Part shown: piece after piece, positions 1 through 11,115 of the stretch
Numbering within the stretch: the stretch's first letter is position 1
Layout: each line of letters begins with the position of its first letter
NCBI GenBank assembly: GCA_022264855.1
Contig: JABYQU010000021.1
Coordinates: 124,001 to 188,000 of the forward strand
From: Lenzites betulinus
Lineage: Eukaryota > Basidiomycota > Agaricomycetes > Polyporales > Polyporaceae
Length of the DNA: 64,000 nucleotides
Reading direction: 5' to 3'
The notes under the pieces: model-generated
Seen by the model: the letters and a program-made list of their open reading frames with translations, nothing else
Databases searched by the model: none
Told to the model about the DNA's origin: nothing
Program-made: the position numbers and the translations under genes

Positions 1-241
1 CAATCCCTGACCGACACCACCGCCATCAAGACTGCTGAGCAAAGCTTGTCTAGACGGTCTTAATACGCCCACACTCGCTCACCAAAAGTCTTCGCATTAC
101 GTCGTGTCTCACGTTCTATCACCACGCTGCACAAGCACCACCGTTGCCTCTCTCGGACAGCCTCTTGAACCTTCCCTAGAGCTCACTTGCCTGGAACAAC
201 GCGCCTTCACGAGCAGAGTGCCGGCCTGACTGCGACCGGGA

Positions 242-2569
242 ATGCCTCACGCGCGAAGCTGGACCGCCCCGCCAACGCGGCGGGAGATCACCTTGCTGCT
301 GTTCTCGCTGACGATCTTCGTGCTGTCATATAACCTCGAGGTGTCGCTCGGGATTGTCGGCGTCCACCCACAAAAACTTACGGCCTCGTATCTGTCGAGT
401 TTAGGTGCGTTCGTCTGCCACTGCGGCTCGGGGCGGGACGCTTGATGTGGTCCATCAAGCGTCTGCAGTCCAAGACTGGCAGTCTGGTTGCATGGTAGAG
501 CTCCAACAACACGGGCCACACTTTCTGACGCGTTTTGATAGGTCTCGGCTCGAAGGACCCCGGGTTTGATGCAGATGGCCGACGGCCAAAGGAATGGCGG
601 GACGAGCTCGAGAACATCATCGCAGGGGACTGGGAATGGCGCGAGGGCGAAGTGTCAGGCGTAGCCCGGGGCTCCTCATCGAGCTCTGGGTCAGGGCGTA
701 CGGGGATGACCTACAACTTTGGCGGACTCAAGCGGGCCTCGCGGAGCTCGCAGCTGGAGGATAGGGGGGTCAGCCTGGACGTAGGTGTGACGGTGAAAGA
801 CCAATTTGTCAAATGGGGAAAGGACGTGCCCGAGACGAGCGTTGTCGCGCATGCACCAGGTGGGTTGTTGTTTCGCACTGTGGCCCCCGGCGCAGGCAAA
901 GTGACTGAACATACTCCGGCACAGGGTACACTGTCCTGGACAACGTCATTGCGGTGAACGGCACGCTATTCGTGGTGGCGAATGATTGGACACAGGTGCC
1001 CAAGCTAGGCGACATTGCGTCGTCCTCGCTTGACCCTACCAGGCCTCCACGAGTGCAGGACTGGCACATCCTCACCACGAATGACGCGGCCGAGATGTTC
1101 GGGCCCTATGCCGCAAAGTAGGTGTCTTCACGCTATGTGCCCGATCGCCGAGCCTACGCTGATGCGCATATGCTTGCGTCTTGCTAGGATCCACGGCACG
1201 TCGTGGCTCGCGCTCGGCAAGGCCGAGGCACAAGACCCGTACACTCTCCTGTCGCTATTCCGCACACACGCCTCGCTCTCCTCGAGCGCCCCATCCGCAT
1301 CATTCACCTCCACCTCAGGACTCCACATCATCGCTCCTTCCTCTGGCTCCTCCCCCGCCCCCTCCTCGTCCACGCCGGCCCCCCTACGGCTCATCTACCC
1401 GTTCATCCCCACATTCTCCTCGCCAAGCATCCTCCCCGGCCCCGGCGAAGACCCAAAGGCACACCCCCCACCGCGCGAACGCGCATACACCGGCACGCAC
1501 CCCCTCCTCTCCAAAGCCGTCTTCCCGACGCTCGGCGCATGGTACGAAGAGGACTGGAAGGACCTCGCGGACATGCACGTCCCCTTCCTCTTCGAGCGCG
1601 TCGTCATCGCCGACCGCGGCGCAGCGGAGCGCGGGCGCACGCACTGGATGTCAGAGGCCGACGCCGCCCGCGTGGATGAGCTGAAGAAGCGCGCCCCGCC
1701 GACCGCGGCGACCGCGCCCGTGTGGGCCGCGCCGTTCGTCGGGCTCAACGCGCCCGAGGGCTGGTGGACGCCCGCGCGCGCCGCGCTCCTGCGGTACCTG
1801 CACATCGTGAACGGCGTGGCAGGCACTGGCGCGGGCGAGAGCAGCAGGTCGCTCTGGGGCCTTTCGAAGAAGCAGGTGCCGCACAAGCCGGTGGTGGCGT
1901 ACGTATCGATGCAGGACGCGCCGGTGGGCGCGGGTGCGCGGCTGGCGGACGCAGACCACGAGAAGCTCGTGCACGGGCTGCAGGCGTTGGTGAAGGACGG
2001 CGTGCTCGGCGAGGTGCACCTGCTGAAGGGCAACGGGAGCGTGCCCGCGCCGGAGTGGGAGGCGCGGATGAGCGCGATCGCACGCTCGACGGTGAGTCGC
2101 TTTTTGAGAGGATCGGCGAGGGCGTTTTGGCTGACGGGGGGGCGTAGATCCTGATGGGCCCGTACGGCTTCCAGCTCGCGGACGGGGTGTTCATGCGCTC
2201 GCCGCTCGAGGCGTCCGCGTCCCCGTCGGAGAAGGCGCAGAGACAGGAGAGTGCGGCGAAGGCGCCCCCGGCGCCGCTCCTCATGGAGTTCTTCCCCCCG
2301 GGGACGTTCGTGCGCGACCAGCAATACGCTATGCAGGTGCTCGGCATCGACTACCAGGCATGGTGGAACTCACAGTGCGTCTCCCCATTCTCCGTGTCGT
2401 GAGTGGAGCTGACGTGTTGGACGCGGTTCATAGGGTGTTCACAGGAGCTAACCTCCCAGACGTCGTCTCGCAAGCATCATCACCGGGGCAGGATCCGCGC
2501 GTCCCTCTCGACGTCGATGTCGTTCTGCGCACCGTGCGCGAAGAGGCGTCACGACGGGCTGTGTCGTAG
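242..2569 (+). CDS. GT61-type (DUF563) glycosyltransferase, type II membrane protein
   Basis: Six exons can be joined with closed phases: 242-404, 542-859, 925-1117, 1188-2091, 2148-2374, 2434-2569, giving about 646 aa. The start ATG is followed by a basic stretch and one hydrophobic segment (residues ~18-38), so a Golgi type II membrane enzyme is expected. Near the C-terminus the series ILMGPYG, MEFFPPG, then YAMQVLGIDYQAWW matches the ending of fungal family-61 glycosyltransferases, where the G-x-H/Y-G block and the following E-F-F-P belong to the sugar-nucleotide fold. Family members transfer xylose or other sugars to protein or polysaccharide acceptors; the substrate here is unknown. The usual histidine of the G-P-H-G motif is tyrosine (GPYG), which may be a real divergence. 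Exon 4 is rich in Pro/Ser/Ala linkers. Family assignment is good; activity is inferred. Confidence 0.8.
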
Positions 2570-4336
2570 TTTCGTGCCCATTATGGGATCCAGACATGAC
2601 CACATCCGTCTCATTCGCTCTCTGTCCCCAACGCCACTGTCCCCGCCTCCGCCCTCCTCAGGACGTTACATGCGCGCAGCCCACGATACACCGTGGGCCC
2701 ACACAGGCATACGTACATTAGAACCGCTCCCTCCGCACTCCACCAACATTTACCATACCGCCGGGGCGTAGAACGACTAGAGTAATCCGGATCCGCACAA
2801 CCTTCGCACAATCGCATCCGCGTCGAGAATCACACTGCACATGCATGGCTGAGTAGATAAACACCCTCGGCACGGCCGTCATCGCTGACGTCGCGCGCCG
2901 GACGCTGAACGCCGAACACTGTTACGTTACATAGCTAGGACGTATACTGTAGATACCGGTATCGCACCACAGAGCGGTGATAATTTCATGGATGTGTTCG
3001 GTTCTGACTTCTGGGACGCGGTATGTCCGCGGCATGCGTCAGAACCTTGGACGTTGGACAGGTGACGGCTTGGGCGCGGTGCGCACCAATCGTGACCTGA
3101 GCCGGCTGAAGATGAACGGCTGAACGTTTGAACGTCAAGATCTAACAGCGCACTGGCTCCTCAGAAGAGGGTCGTTTTATGTCGTTTTATGTCGTCCACG
3201 CTAAGACATGGTCCCCGCCGATACTAGATGTTCAGCGAGGTCGAGCTCCTCGATGCTCGGAGCTGTGCAGATATGCGCGAGAGTGCGCGCACTTACGTGG
3301 CCGACAAGAGAGTTTATTCCAGTATCGATTTCACGATGACCCTGGAGGGGCGCGTCAGTCTTCAGGCTAGCTTCAGGCCTCAGGCTTGGTGGACGGGCCC
3401 TGTAGGTATGCAATATTTGTGTTTAATATGGATTTATGAAGGCTTGCTCTTCGTCAAGTATGCAGGCTACTGACACTGTTATAGATATGCGTGAGATGGC
3501 ACCGGCCATTAGACGGACAACCGTCATGTTCGCCCAAGCGTTACGTATTTTCACAACACGCAGGCTTGACAGCCTCTTGCTTACGACTTGGTCAGATAAA
3601 TGTCTGCAATTCAAGGCTTTGAAACTCACACAGTGCCGTGTCATAGCTGTAGTGTATCGTTCGCTTCTACACAAGTGGAGAGCATGATATGTAGTCTCGT
3701 ATGCGATGGGTCGAACTCGCACTACTTGGCAGTGGAGTGATGGGCCGCACTTATCTAGACCTTAGCAGGACGCGCGCGGCGCCGTCAAATGGCCGCTAGA
3801 AGTCCTCTCGCCGAGCTATGCCGCGTGCAAGTGCCAGATGTCGGTCGCGGTATCGCCGCGAGTGATGTCAAAGAATCGGCTGGTCAACTTGGTTTGAACT
3901 TTGGGACCGCGAAGAATATTCCCCGGCGGGTGATACAGGCGGCTTACAAGCGACGCGAAACGCCCGGCATTTCTCGAGGTCGACAAAGCCGACGTTGAAC
4001 TGGCGGTGTATCAAACAGACTGAGGCGAGAGGGTAGGATGAGACGATGGGGAGAGCACAGGATGAGTGATGGGCGGGGGCAGGTAGCCGAGGCGGGAGGA
4101 GCGTGGGAGCGCGGAGAATAGACAAGAAAGGCTCGAGGGGTCTCTGCTCTCGCTGCTTGTCTTCTCCCACTCCGTCTTGTCTCGACCTCGCCCGTCCCCT
4201 CTCCGCCCGCTCTCCGACCCCAGTCTCTCCTTTTTCCTGTCCACCACCTCCTCATCGGCGTCCTCGCGAGCAAGCAGGTCTCCCTCCCACCACCTCGCAC
4301 CGCACATACCACTTTGCATATCGCATTCAACTCACG
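2570..4336. other. Intergenic region, no gene seen
   Basis: No open frame here shows splicing, conserved motifs or biased codons. A 10-bp unit (gtcgttttat) is repeated at 3171-3190 and partly again after it. The last 300 bp before 4337 are pyrimidine-rich, as expected for the promoter and 5' UTR of the transporter gene. Confidence 0.6.
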
Positions 4337-6018
4337 ATGGCTGAAAAGTCCTCCGCATCCCATGAGGAGCAGGTCCAGATGCTCGAGGTCCACGAAGAGA
4401 AGCACCAAGGTGACCTTCTCCCCTCGCCCGTCTCTGCCACCACACCACGGCCACAAGCCAGCAAGTCGAAGGTCTCCGCGGCCATGATCATCCCCATATG
4501 GATCATCCTCAGCTCCGCCGTTATCATCTACAACAACCACCTGTACAACACCATGCAGTTCCGCTACCCTGTCTTCCTTGTCACCTGGCACCTTACCTTC
4601 GCCGTAAGTCCCGCCCTTCTATTCTCAGCCCTGACGTACGAAGTTCGTTCGTGCAAATCCCACGCGCTGCAACGTTATCACCCACCGGGCATTTGCGCCC
4701 GCCACAGGAACCGATCCCGCCTAGCAGTAGTCGGTCGTCGTGGCGTGCTACGCGTTGGACGCTGCAGCCGTCCGGCCAGCGCAACGCCTCTGGTGGCCTG
4801 CGCGCCGAGGGGCGGGTGCGGGCCAGCGGCCGGCTGGCATAAATGCTATCTTCGTGCAGGCTGCGGACGCAACTCTTCATCAACTCGCTTCGCGATGGCA
4901 TTGTTCCGTTCGCCCCGGCCGGAAGATGACGCGTTAATTATGTGCGCCACAATCCGGCCCGCCCCGTCCACCAACTCCCTGCGTTCGCAAGTTAGGCTTC
5001 GCGAACATGTCTGCTCACGCACTGCTTTATTTTACAGGCCATCGGCACGCGTGTTCTCCAGCGGACAACACATCTCATTGATGGCGCGAAAGATGTGAAC
5101 ATGACCAAGGACATGTTCGTCAAAAGCATCCTGCCCATCGGCCTGCTCTTCAGCGGGTCGCTTATCCTTAGCAACACCGCGTATCTGTACCTTTCAGTCG
5201 CGTACATCCAGATGCTTAAGGTGCGCATCCTCTCGTTGAACTTGCTATGTATTCCTTACCAATTGAACAACTTGCTCTCATAGGCATTTACACCTGTTGC
5301 GATCCTGCTCATCTCGTGGACGTTCCGCATCCAAGATCCCAGCAAACGCCTCGCAGTGATCGTGCTGATGATCTCGTTAGGCGTCGCACTCGCGTCGCAC
5401 GGTGAGCTGCGCTTCAACCTCGTCGGCTTCCTCACGCAGGCCGCCGCCGTCGGCGTACGTCCCCCTCCATTTCCCCACGCGGACACAGCATGCTGACAGA
5501 AACCGTGCGCACGACAGTTCGAGGCGTCGCGGCTCGTGATGATCCAGATCCTGCTGCACGGCCTGAAGATGAACCCGCTTGTGTCGCTGCACTACTACGC
5601 GCCCGTCTGCGCGGTCATCAACCTCGCCGTGCTGCCCTTCACGGAGGGCCTCGCGCCGTTCTACGAGCTCGCACGCGTCGGGTGCGTCCAGTCTCCCTTG
5701 CCTCTCTCCCTTCGCCCATCTCCCATCTCTCTCTACTCTATTCCGAGTCCGAAGAAGCCTGACTGACGCAATCTGCCCAACAGCCCGCTGATCCTGCTGA
5801 CGAACGCGGCCGTCGCGTTCCTACTCAACATCGCGGCGGTGTTCCTCGTCGGTGCGGGCTCCGGGCTCGTGCTCACGCTCGCGGGCGTCTTCAAGGACAT
5901 CCTCCTCATCTCGGGCTCCGTGCTCCTCTTCGGCGCGACGATCACGCCGCTGCAGGTGCTCGGGTACTCCGTCGCGCTCGTCGGCCTCGTGCTGTACAAG
6001 ACCGCCGGCAGCAAGTAG
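4337..6018 (+). CDS. Triose-phosphate transporter family / nucleotide-sugar-transporter-like membrane protein
   Basis: Five exons close in phase: 4337-4603, 5038-5220, 5284-5454, 5518-5681, 5784-6018, total 339 aa. After a hydrophilic N-terminus (~45 aa) come about ten hydrophobic segments. The first is IIPIWIILSSAVIIYNNHLY, typical of the DMT-superfamily TPT proteins of fungi (S. cerevisiae SLY41 relatives and GDP-sugar-type carriers). Other family hallmarks are SVAYIQMLKAFTPVAILL and the last two helices starting GLVLTLAGVFKDILLI, with a lysine in the FKD motif that is conserved in TPT members. It probably sits in the Golgi or ER membrane and exchanges a phosphorylated or nucleotide-linked sugar; the substrate cannot be read from sequence. 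Intron 1 is unusually long for this window (434 nt). Confidence 0.88.
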
Positions 6019-6815
6019 GCTTAGCGTCTGCTTCCTTCCTTCCTTGCGGCTGTCGGAGGCGGGGTGTCAGGTGTTGAGGGGGTGTACATATGGATGTTAA
6101 CGTCCGGCGACGGACGGATAGTGTACGCCGGCGCGGGTGTCGGCGCGGCGCGCGGGCTGGCTGGCGAATGTGTTAATGTACGTACTTGTCGGACTTCGGG
6201 CCCCTCGAGCGGATCCCTTGCCTAGTATTAGAGCGCGCGAATACAGCCTACTTTAGACGCGGGTTTAGCTCATGATCATATACAGTTTTGGTACTTCAGA
6301 TCCTGGCTGTTGGCATGCCTGTGGTGTACACTGGACTTGACGCGGACGCGTTCTTGGGATCTCGGACTTACCAGGTGGCCTAATATGGCCCTCTCTTCCT
6401 GTTCTGCTATTTCTTGATCCGCCGTCACGTATGCAGGTAGTATTGCCACAGTAGTCGATCAAAGTTAGAGAATAGGGAGCGTTGACCCAGGCACCTCACT
6501 ATGGTACGCGTGCAATGCGAACACTGATCATGCATCATGCTCGCGAGGCACTCAGGGGTACAACAGCCACAAAAGGTTGTAACTTATCAAATCAGTGATT
6601 CATCGGAATTGTACAGCGTGCATATAGACATCATCAAGACCAAACAGTCACGGTACAAGTACAGCTTATGAACATCCCGATTCCCAAACAATCTAGGCTT
6701 CAAAGTTTCACAGCCCCTGGAACTTGCTGTCGTCACCGGTCGTGTACAGATGCGAACTCTCTATATCTCTCCCGTTCAGGCTCCAAGCGTGTATCTGCCG
6801 CGCTCCCCACGGAAA
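6019..6815. other. Intergenic region, no gene seen
   Basis: 3' flanks of the convergent transporter (+) and small secreted peptide (-) genes. It holds AT-richer stretches and no convincing open frame. Confidence 0.6.
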
Positions 6816-7176
6816 TTACACGGGCAGCGGCGTCCCTCCTACTGTCACTTGAACCCGCGTCAGTGTCCACTCCATCAGCCCCGCGCAAAGAACCGCAACA
6901 TACCGGTTGTAAACGTGGCTGGCGCAGGCGCACCCGCGACGGGCGTGGCCCCGACGCGCTCGTGTGCGTGGTGGGCAAACAGCCGGCCGGTGTATGTGTC
7001 TGCCCAAACACAGGTCAGGTTCAAGTTATTCCGTCAACACGTGGAATCAATTGAAGCACAGACGTACCTCGACGGTCGACGGGCGCATCGACGGGCGCAT
7101 CGACGGGCGCGGCTGTCACGCAGACGGCGGCGACGATGAGGGCGAGAATGGCGTTGAGGAGCATCGCTGAGCGCAT
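6816..7176 (-). CDS. Small secreted peptide with dibasic site (75 aa)
   Basis: Three exons on the minus strand, 7068-7176, 6904-6999 and 6816-6838, join in consistent phases (1 and 1) through introns with good GTACGT/GTATGT donors and CAG/TAG acceptors. The product is 75 aa. Residues 1-22 form a clear signal peptide (MRSAMLLNAILALIVAAVCV followed by TAA). Then comes a triplicated APVD repeat encoded by 12-bp DNA repeats, a dibasic Arg-Arg, and a 39-residue tail from DTYTGRLFAHHAHERVG to the C-terminal TPLPV. No cysteine lies in the mature part, so it is not a hydrophobin or a typical cysteine-rich effector. A longer in-frame upstream reading exists but would bury the signal peptide, so the ATG at 7176 was chosen. 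A TATAAGA on the minus strand (7625-7631) could drive a longer leader. Function unknown; a Kex2-processed propeptide is possible and the neighbouring UstYa locus makes that worth testing. Confidence 0.65.
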
Positions 7177-8711
7177 AGAGGTGTGCGTTATGAGAGCGGA
7201 ATGTGCGGGATGGGCGAGTGTGGGTTGAGATGTACTATAGCTGGGCGTCGCCTGCTGCACTCCTCCATCCAGCGGCGAGGGCTTAAGTACCCTCCCAAAC
7301 GCTGCTCGGCTGCTGTCCGACGCAAGACGCGAACAACGCCTCCTTGTCAGCACACACCGCGCGCGCACAACCCTCATCGCGAACCGAGGCACTCACCCCC
7401 GCCCTGCCATGTCGTAGATCCCGTCCAGCCCAGCCCGTCCGCGCGTCATCTGCCAGTGCGGGAACCCCGCCCGTCGACGTCGACGGCGGCAGCGCGTCCT
7501 CGTGCCCGCCGTCCGTGACACTGACAGACCCGGAGTTCGCAGCGCGTCTTGCGTATGTGCCTCGTGTCGGCGCGGGAGAGGGGCGTGGGGTGGTGCGTGT
7601 CCCGCTATGGCGCATGCGGGTGCCTCTTATAGCGCGCGCGGCCTCGAGGCGTTCTGCGTGGAAGGGATGATGGGTCTTCTTGGGGCTCGTTATGTAGACA
7701 AACTGGAGGGGGCCTCGGCTCTGGCGAAGGCTGGGGGGCGATTGAGGGTTCGCGGAGTGCAGTGCACTGTGGTAATGCGCGCTGCTCCGATCGTGGATGT
7801 CCTTGTCGGATTCTGGCATGCATCGCGGGAGCTTGAGGTTAGAAGGTATGCATTCCAGATCGAAAGGCGAGGCTACATCCTCTGCGCGACTTATACACGT
7901 CTTACGTGCCTATACTTTCTGTGATAAACTGCTATAATCAGTAGATATCTCGCGCCGACATCCCAGGTGACTCACCCTTCGTGATATGGCTTTCGCAAAG
8001 AACCGATACCGCTTGAACAGTAGTAGATTCGAAGGCTTCCGTGATACGCCCAGCCTGCCTCGTGGGCGCAAGAGCCGGTTGATGTCGACTGGGAAGCATT
8101 CCAGCAGCGGTACTTCTGCGTCCGCCTATGGGGTTATTGTAGGTGACTTCCGATGCCTCGTGCAGGCGGCATCGAATCTATCTTCAGCACGATGCGCGTC
8201 AGGTTCAATGTATCGCATCATGTCATAGGCGACTCACCCAACTTCACGCATAGCGTAGTACTAGACGATTGGAGATGAGAAAGGCGGCGAGATGATATAT
8301 GCTGCTGAATCGCATACGCGGGGTATCGGGCCTGCGAGGGTCTCTTTTTTGGCGCGATAGCAGAGAGACAGCCGCCCGGTTCCATACAGAGTTCGTTGTG
8401 GCAGGAGTTCCATGCTGTGGGTGCTGTTGGAATAACTTAGTGTGACAACGGCGACGTCGCATATATCCCATTCATTACTCACTTCAGCACGTCCGTGTAC
8501 GACTCATACTTGACATCATGAGCGGTCCGTCACGATGTAGTCTGTACTTAACACGCTCTTCCGCGCGATTGTACTCTGCACCCTTGCACTGAGGGTCGGC
8601 CAAACGCCCTCCTCCGCGCTCGACCTCTCCCCGCAGGCTCATTTCTCATATAGGTGCATTGCCTGTGATCAAATGTCAGCGACGTTCACGCTGACCACGT
8701 TATAGGCCACC
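7177..8711. other. Upstream half of tandem-duplication copy A; no confident gene
   Basis: From about 7950 to 8440 the sequence is recognisably similar to 9660-10080: shared stretches include GACATCCC..TGACTCACC, CTTGCCTCGTGGG..AAAGAGCCGGTT and the ACTCAC..CTTCACGCA block. This is therefore the 5' flank of the duplicated UstYa unit. The 7290-7830 stretch carries long GC-rich open frames on both strands and a minus-strand TATAAGA at 7625-7631 followed by a possible GTGAGT donor near 7390. It may be 5' UTR of the small secreted gene, but I cannot support a protein. Confidence 0.5.
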
Positions 8712-9400
8712 ATGAACGCGCCCACCACCACCCATCTCAGGCTCCTCTTCGCCATAATCGCTGTGTTTGCGTTGGCGAACGTCATCTTCATCCTTGGCCT
8801 CCTTCTAGGCGTCCTCACGTCGCTTGTGTTCTTCCTTTTCTGGTGAGATCCTCGTTCATTGCCCTCGAGGGCCGGGCCCTTGGTACCTAGGCGATACAGC
8901 ACAAGTGGAAACTGTACGCATAAGGGGGCAAGCAAAGGGGGGGAGGGGGGGTCGAGAAGGGCGCACCCGCCGCCGCAGTATGATCAGAGAATATAGAGTG
9001 GGAATTTCCTACAGAACCTGCAGAAAAACATACAGCCAGTTATTTGCCTACACTGCAGACCAGAACGTCGATCACTCACATATCATCATCATGCAGTCTA
9101 CGTCGGGAACGACTTCGTCGCCCAGCTTTACCGGAAGCCCCTGCACGCGGCGCTCTCCCTGTGCTCGTCCTCCGCAAACCTCAGCCTCAATGCAAATAGC
9201 AACCGGGCACGCTCGTCCCGCTCTCCGACGGCTTCACCCCCCTTCGGCGCGCGCCTTCATCGTCGTCGTCCTCACAGCATTTGACACTTCTCGCCCGCGC
9301 CTACCTTTTCGATCTCCATGGACCGCTGGGAGCATGCGGCGAACAGGGTTGGGGGAATGCATCGGTTGCAGAGAGTAGACGGTATTGCGGCTGTGAGACG
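8712..9400 (+). pseudogene. UstYa-like (DUF3328) oxidase pseudogene, duplicate of the downstream gene
   Basis: Copy A starts with ATG at 8712 and encodes the same N-terminal membrane anchor as the intact copy (THLRLLFAIIAVFALANVIF versus ARLRLLVAVLSVLVIANIIF). It is then broken in several ways. The intron donor that reads GTTAGT in the intact copy is GCCAGT here. An extra ~150 bp lies between anchor and body. A frameshift separates the YVGNDFVAQL block (9097-9126) from the GTLVPLSDGFTP block. An in-frame TGA follows at about 9280. A deletion at about 9321 jumps from ..TCTCCATGG to ..TGGGAGCATGCGGCG, removing about 165 bp relative to 10574-10737. That deletion takes out both HxxHC motifs, so no functional enzyme can be made. 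Downstream similarity fades near 9400. Confidence 0.8.
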
Positions 9401-10178
9401 AGCAACCGAATGACATACACTGGCAATGAAAGTTGTTCGCACAGCGCGAAGCTGTTGCTTGATTTTGTACATGCCTTCACTAAGGAAATCGCGATAGGTT
9501 AAAGAGTGCTGAATGACGTTACCACAACCATTGAGTCCACCAGGTACATGCTGCCTGGGTCAAAATTCGTCGCGGTCGCTAGATGCTCATGTCAATTTCA
9601 ATTTGAATATACGCGTCTGACCCGAAGGACTACTATTATAGTTTTGCCATGGTCAGAACATACCCCGCCCAGACATCCCGCATGACTCACCATTCTGTAC
9701 TACTATGTCTCTCGGAAATGGTCATTGCGACAGCAATAGATCTAAAGGTCGGTTTCTATCTTGCGCTCAGCTTGCCTCGTGGGTAGAAAGAGCCGGTTAA
9801 TATCGACCCGGAAGCAGTCCAGCAGTACTCGCATCCGCCTACGGATATATTGAAGGTGGCTTCCAATGCCTCGTGTATACAATCTGTGACACGCCGAGGG
9901 TCAGTTCGTATATATCGTGTCATGCTATGAGCAGCTCACTCGACTTCACGCACAGTATCTTAGACAGTTTGAAGGCGAGAAGGACAGCACGCGGACGGTG
10001 TTCGCCATGTGGTGATATATGGTGTTGCATTGCGTACGCATTATACCTTTGCCAGGATCTCATGTTCGGGTCCGATAGCACGGGGAAATCCGCCCTTCTG
10101 CACAGAGTTCGTGGTGGAAAGGTGCCCTGCTCGTTATCAAGGGTCAGCGACATTCGTACTGAATACAATGTAACGATA
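9400..10178. other. Spacer and 5' flank of the intact UstYa-like gene
   Basis: Holds the B-copy counterpart of 7950-8440. A TATATA-type element near 9909 and another at 10014 precede the start codon, but neither is at a diagnostic distance. No other gene is supported. Confidence 0.5.
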
Positions 10179-10894
10179 ATGCCCACCATCGCCCGCCTCA
10201 GGCTCCTCGTCGCCGTACTTTCCGTGCTCGTGATTGCGAACATCATCTTCATCCTTGGCATTCTGAGCATCCTCACATCGCTCGTGCCTGCAGAGAAAAC
10301 ATACAGTTAGTCGTTTTATTCTATTGCAGAACGGGGTGCCAATGACTCACATACCATCGTCGTCCAGCCTACATCGGGGACGACTTTCCCGCCCAGTTGC
10401 CCCTCAATCTCCCACCCGCCGCGCTCGCGCTCTCTTCCTCTGACGCGCGCTTCGGCCTCGACGCAGACGAGGACTGGGGCACCCTGTTCCCGCTATCCGA
10501 CGGGTTCACCACCCTTCGCGGACCTTCGTCATCGCCCTCCAATTATCCTGGGCGCACCTTCTTGATCTCCATGGTCCACGAACTTCACTGCCTCGACGTC
10601 CTGCGCGTCGCCTTCGTCGCGAACCGCACGGGTGCGGCCGTGCACACCGCGCATTGCCTGCGATATCTCCGCCAGACGGTATTGTGCCGCGCGGACACGA
10701 CGCTTGAGCCAGACGAGCCCGGGCTGCGAGGGGGTAGGTGGGAGCATGCGGCGAGCGGGGTCGGCGCGGTGCATCGGTGCAGGGATTGGACGGTGTTGCG
10801 GCGGTGGATGGACGACCACCCGGCGGAGCCTATCCAGGAAGGAGGCAGTGATGATAGAGATGTCGAAGGAAGAGACTCGGAGGGTGTTGAATAG
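10179..10894 (+). CDS. UstYa-like (DUF3328) oxidase
   Basis: Exons 10179-10305 and 10368-10894 join in phase 1 (donor GTTAGT, acceptor CCAG), giving 217 aa. Residues 8-32 are a membrane anchor. The body starts with YIGDDFPAQL (44-53), the family's conserved entry block. Two HxxHC motifs follow: HELHC at 113-117 and HTAHC at 135-139, the latter leading into LRYLRQTVLCRADTTLEP. These motifs define the UstYa family, copper-dependent or copper-like oxidases first seen in ustiloxin biosynthesis that cyclise, hydroxylate or halogenate peptide side chains. The protein should be membrane-anchored with a lumenal catalytic domain. Its own pathway is unknown: no P450, tyrosinase or peptidase partner is visible within the window. 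A degraded tandem copy lies just upstream. Confidence 0.87.
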
Positions 10895-11115
10895 GTGAGG
10901 GTGTGGTCTAGCATGAAAGGGCGAATATGGACTCGGATGTCTACGTATATTCGTGCATGGTGAGATCACTGGTCGCAGACCAGGAGAAGGTACATGTATG
11001 CGGTATGAGAAGCAATATGCAAAAGAAAATAAGGATATTGATAAGGGGGAAACGCGAAGGGAGCTATGTGAACGAAGTACGTCCTACAGGGCAACGTAGA
11101 CCACAAATTGATCAC

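Larger units (their letters stand above)
7950..10900. repeat. Tandem duplication of about 1.5-1.7 kb containing UstYa-like genes
   Basis: Copy A (about 7950-9400) and copy B (about 9660-10894) share order and sequence: the promoter-side blocks, the TM-encoding exon, the intron with ACTCACATA, the YxGxDFxAQL exon start, and the C-terminal GGGAGCATGCGGCG..GCATCGGT block. Offsets between copies vary from about 1715 to 1467 bp, showing later indels. Identity cannot be quantified by eye; the similarity is patchy, which suggests an old duplication. Confidence 0.7.

Noticed and set aside
1128..2324. Long open frames on the minus strand and in other plus frames over the GT61 gene
   Set aside because: They are GC-rich shadows of exon 4, with Arg/Pro/Ala-rich low-complexity translations and no splice logic.
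3789..3998. 69-aa plus-strand ORF before the transporter gene
   Set aside because: No codon bias, no motif, and it lies in the likely promoter.
7283..7819. 178-aa minus-strand frame upstream of the small secreted gene
   Set aside because: Composition is low-complexity, there is no domain, and a TATA box and GTGAGT donor lie inside it, so it is more likely promoter/UTR.
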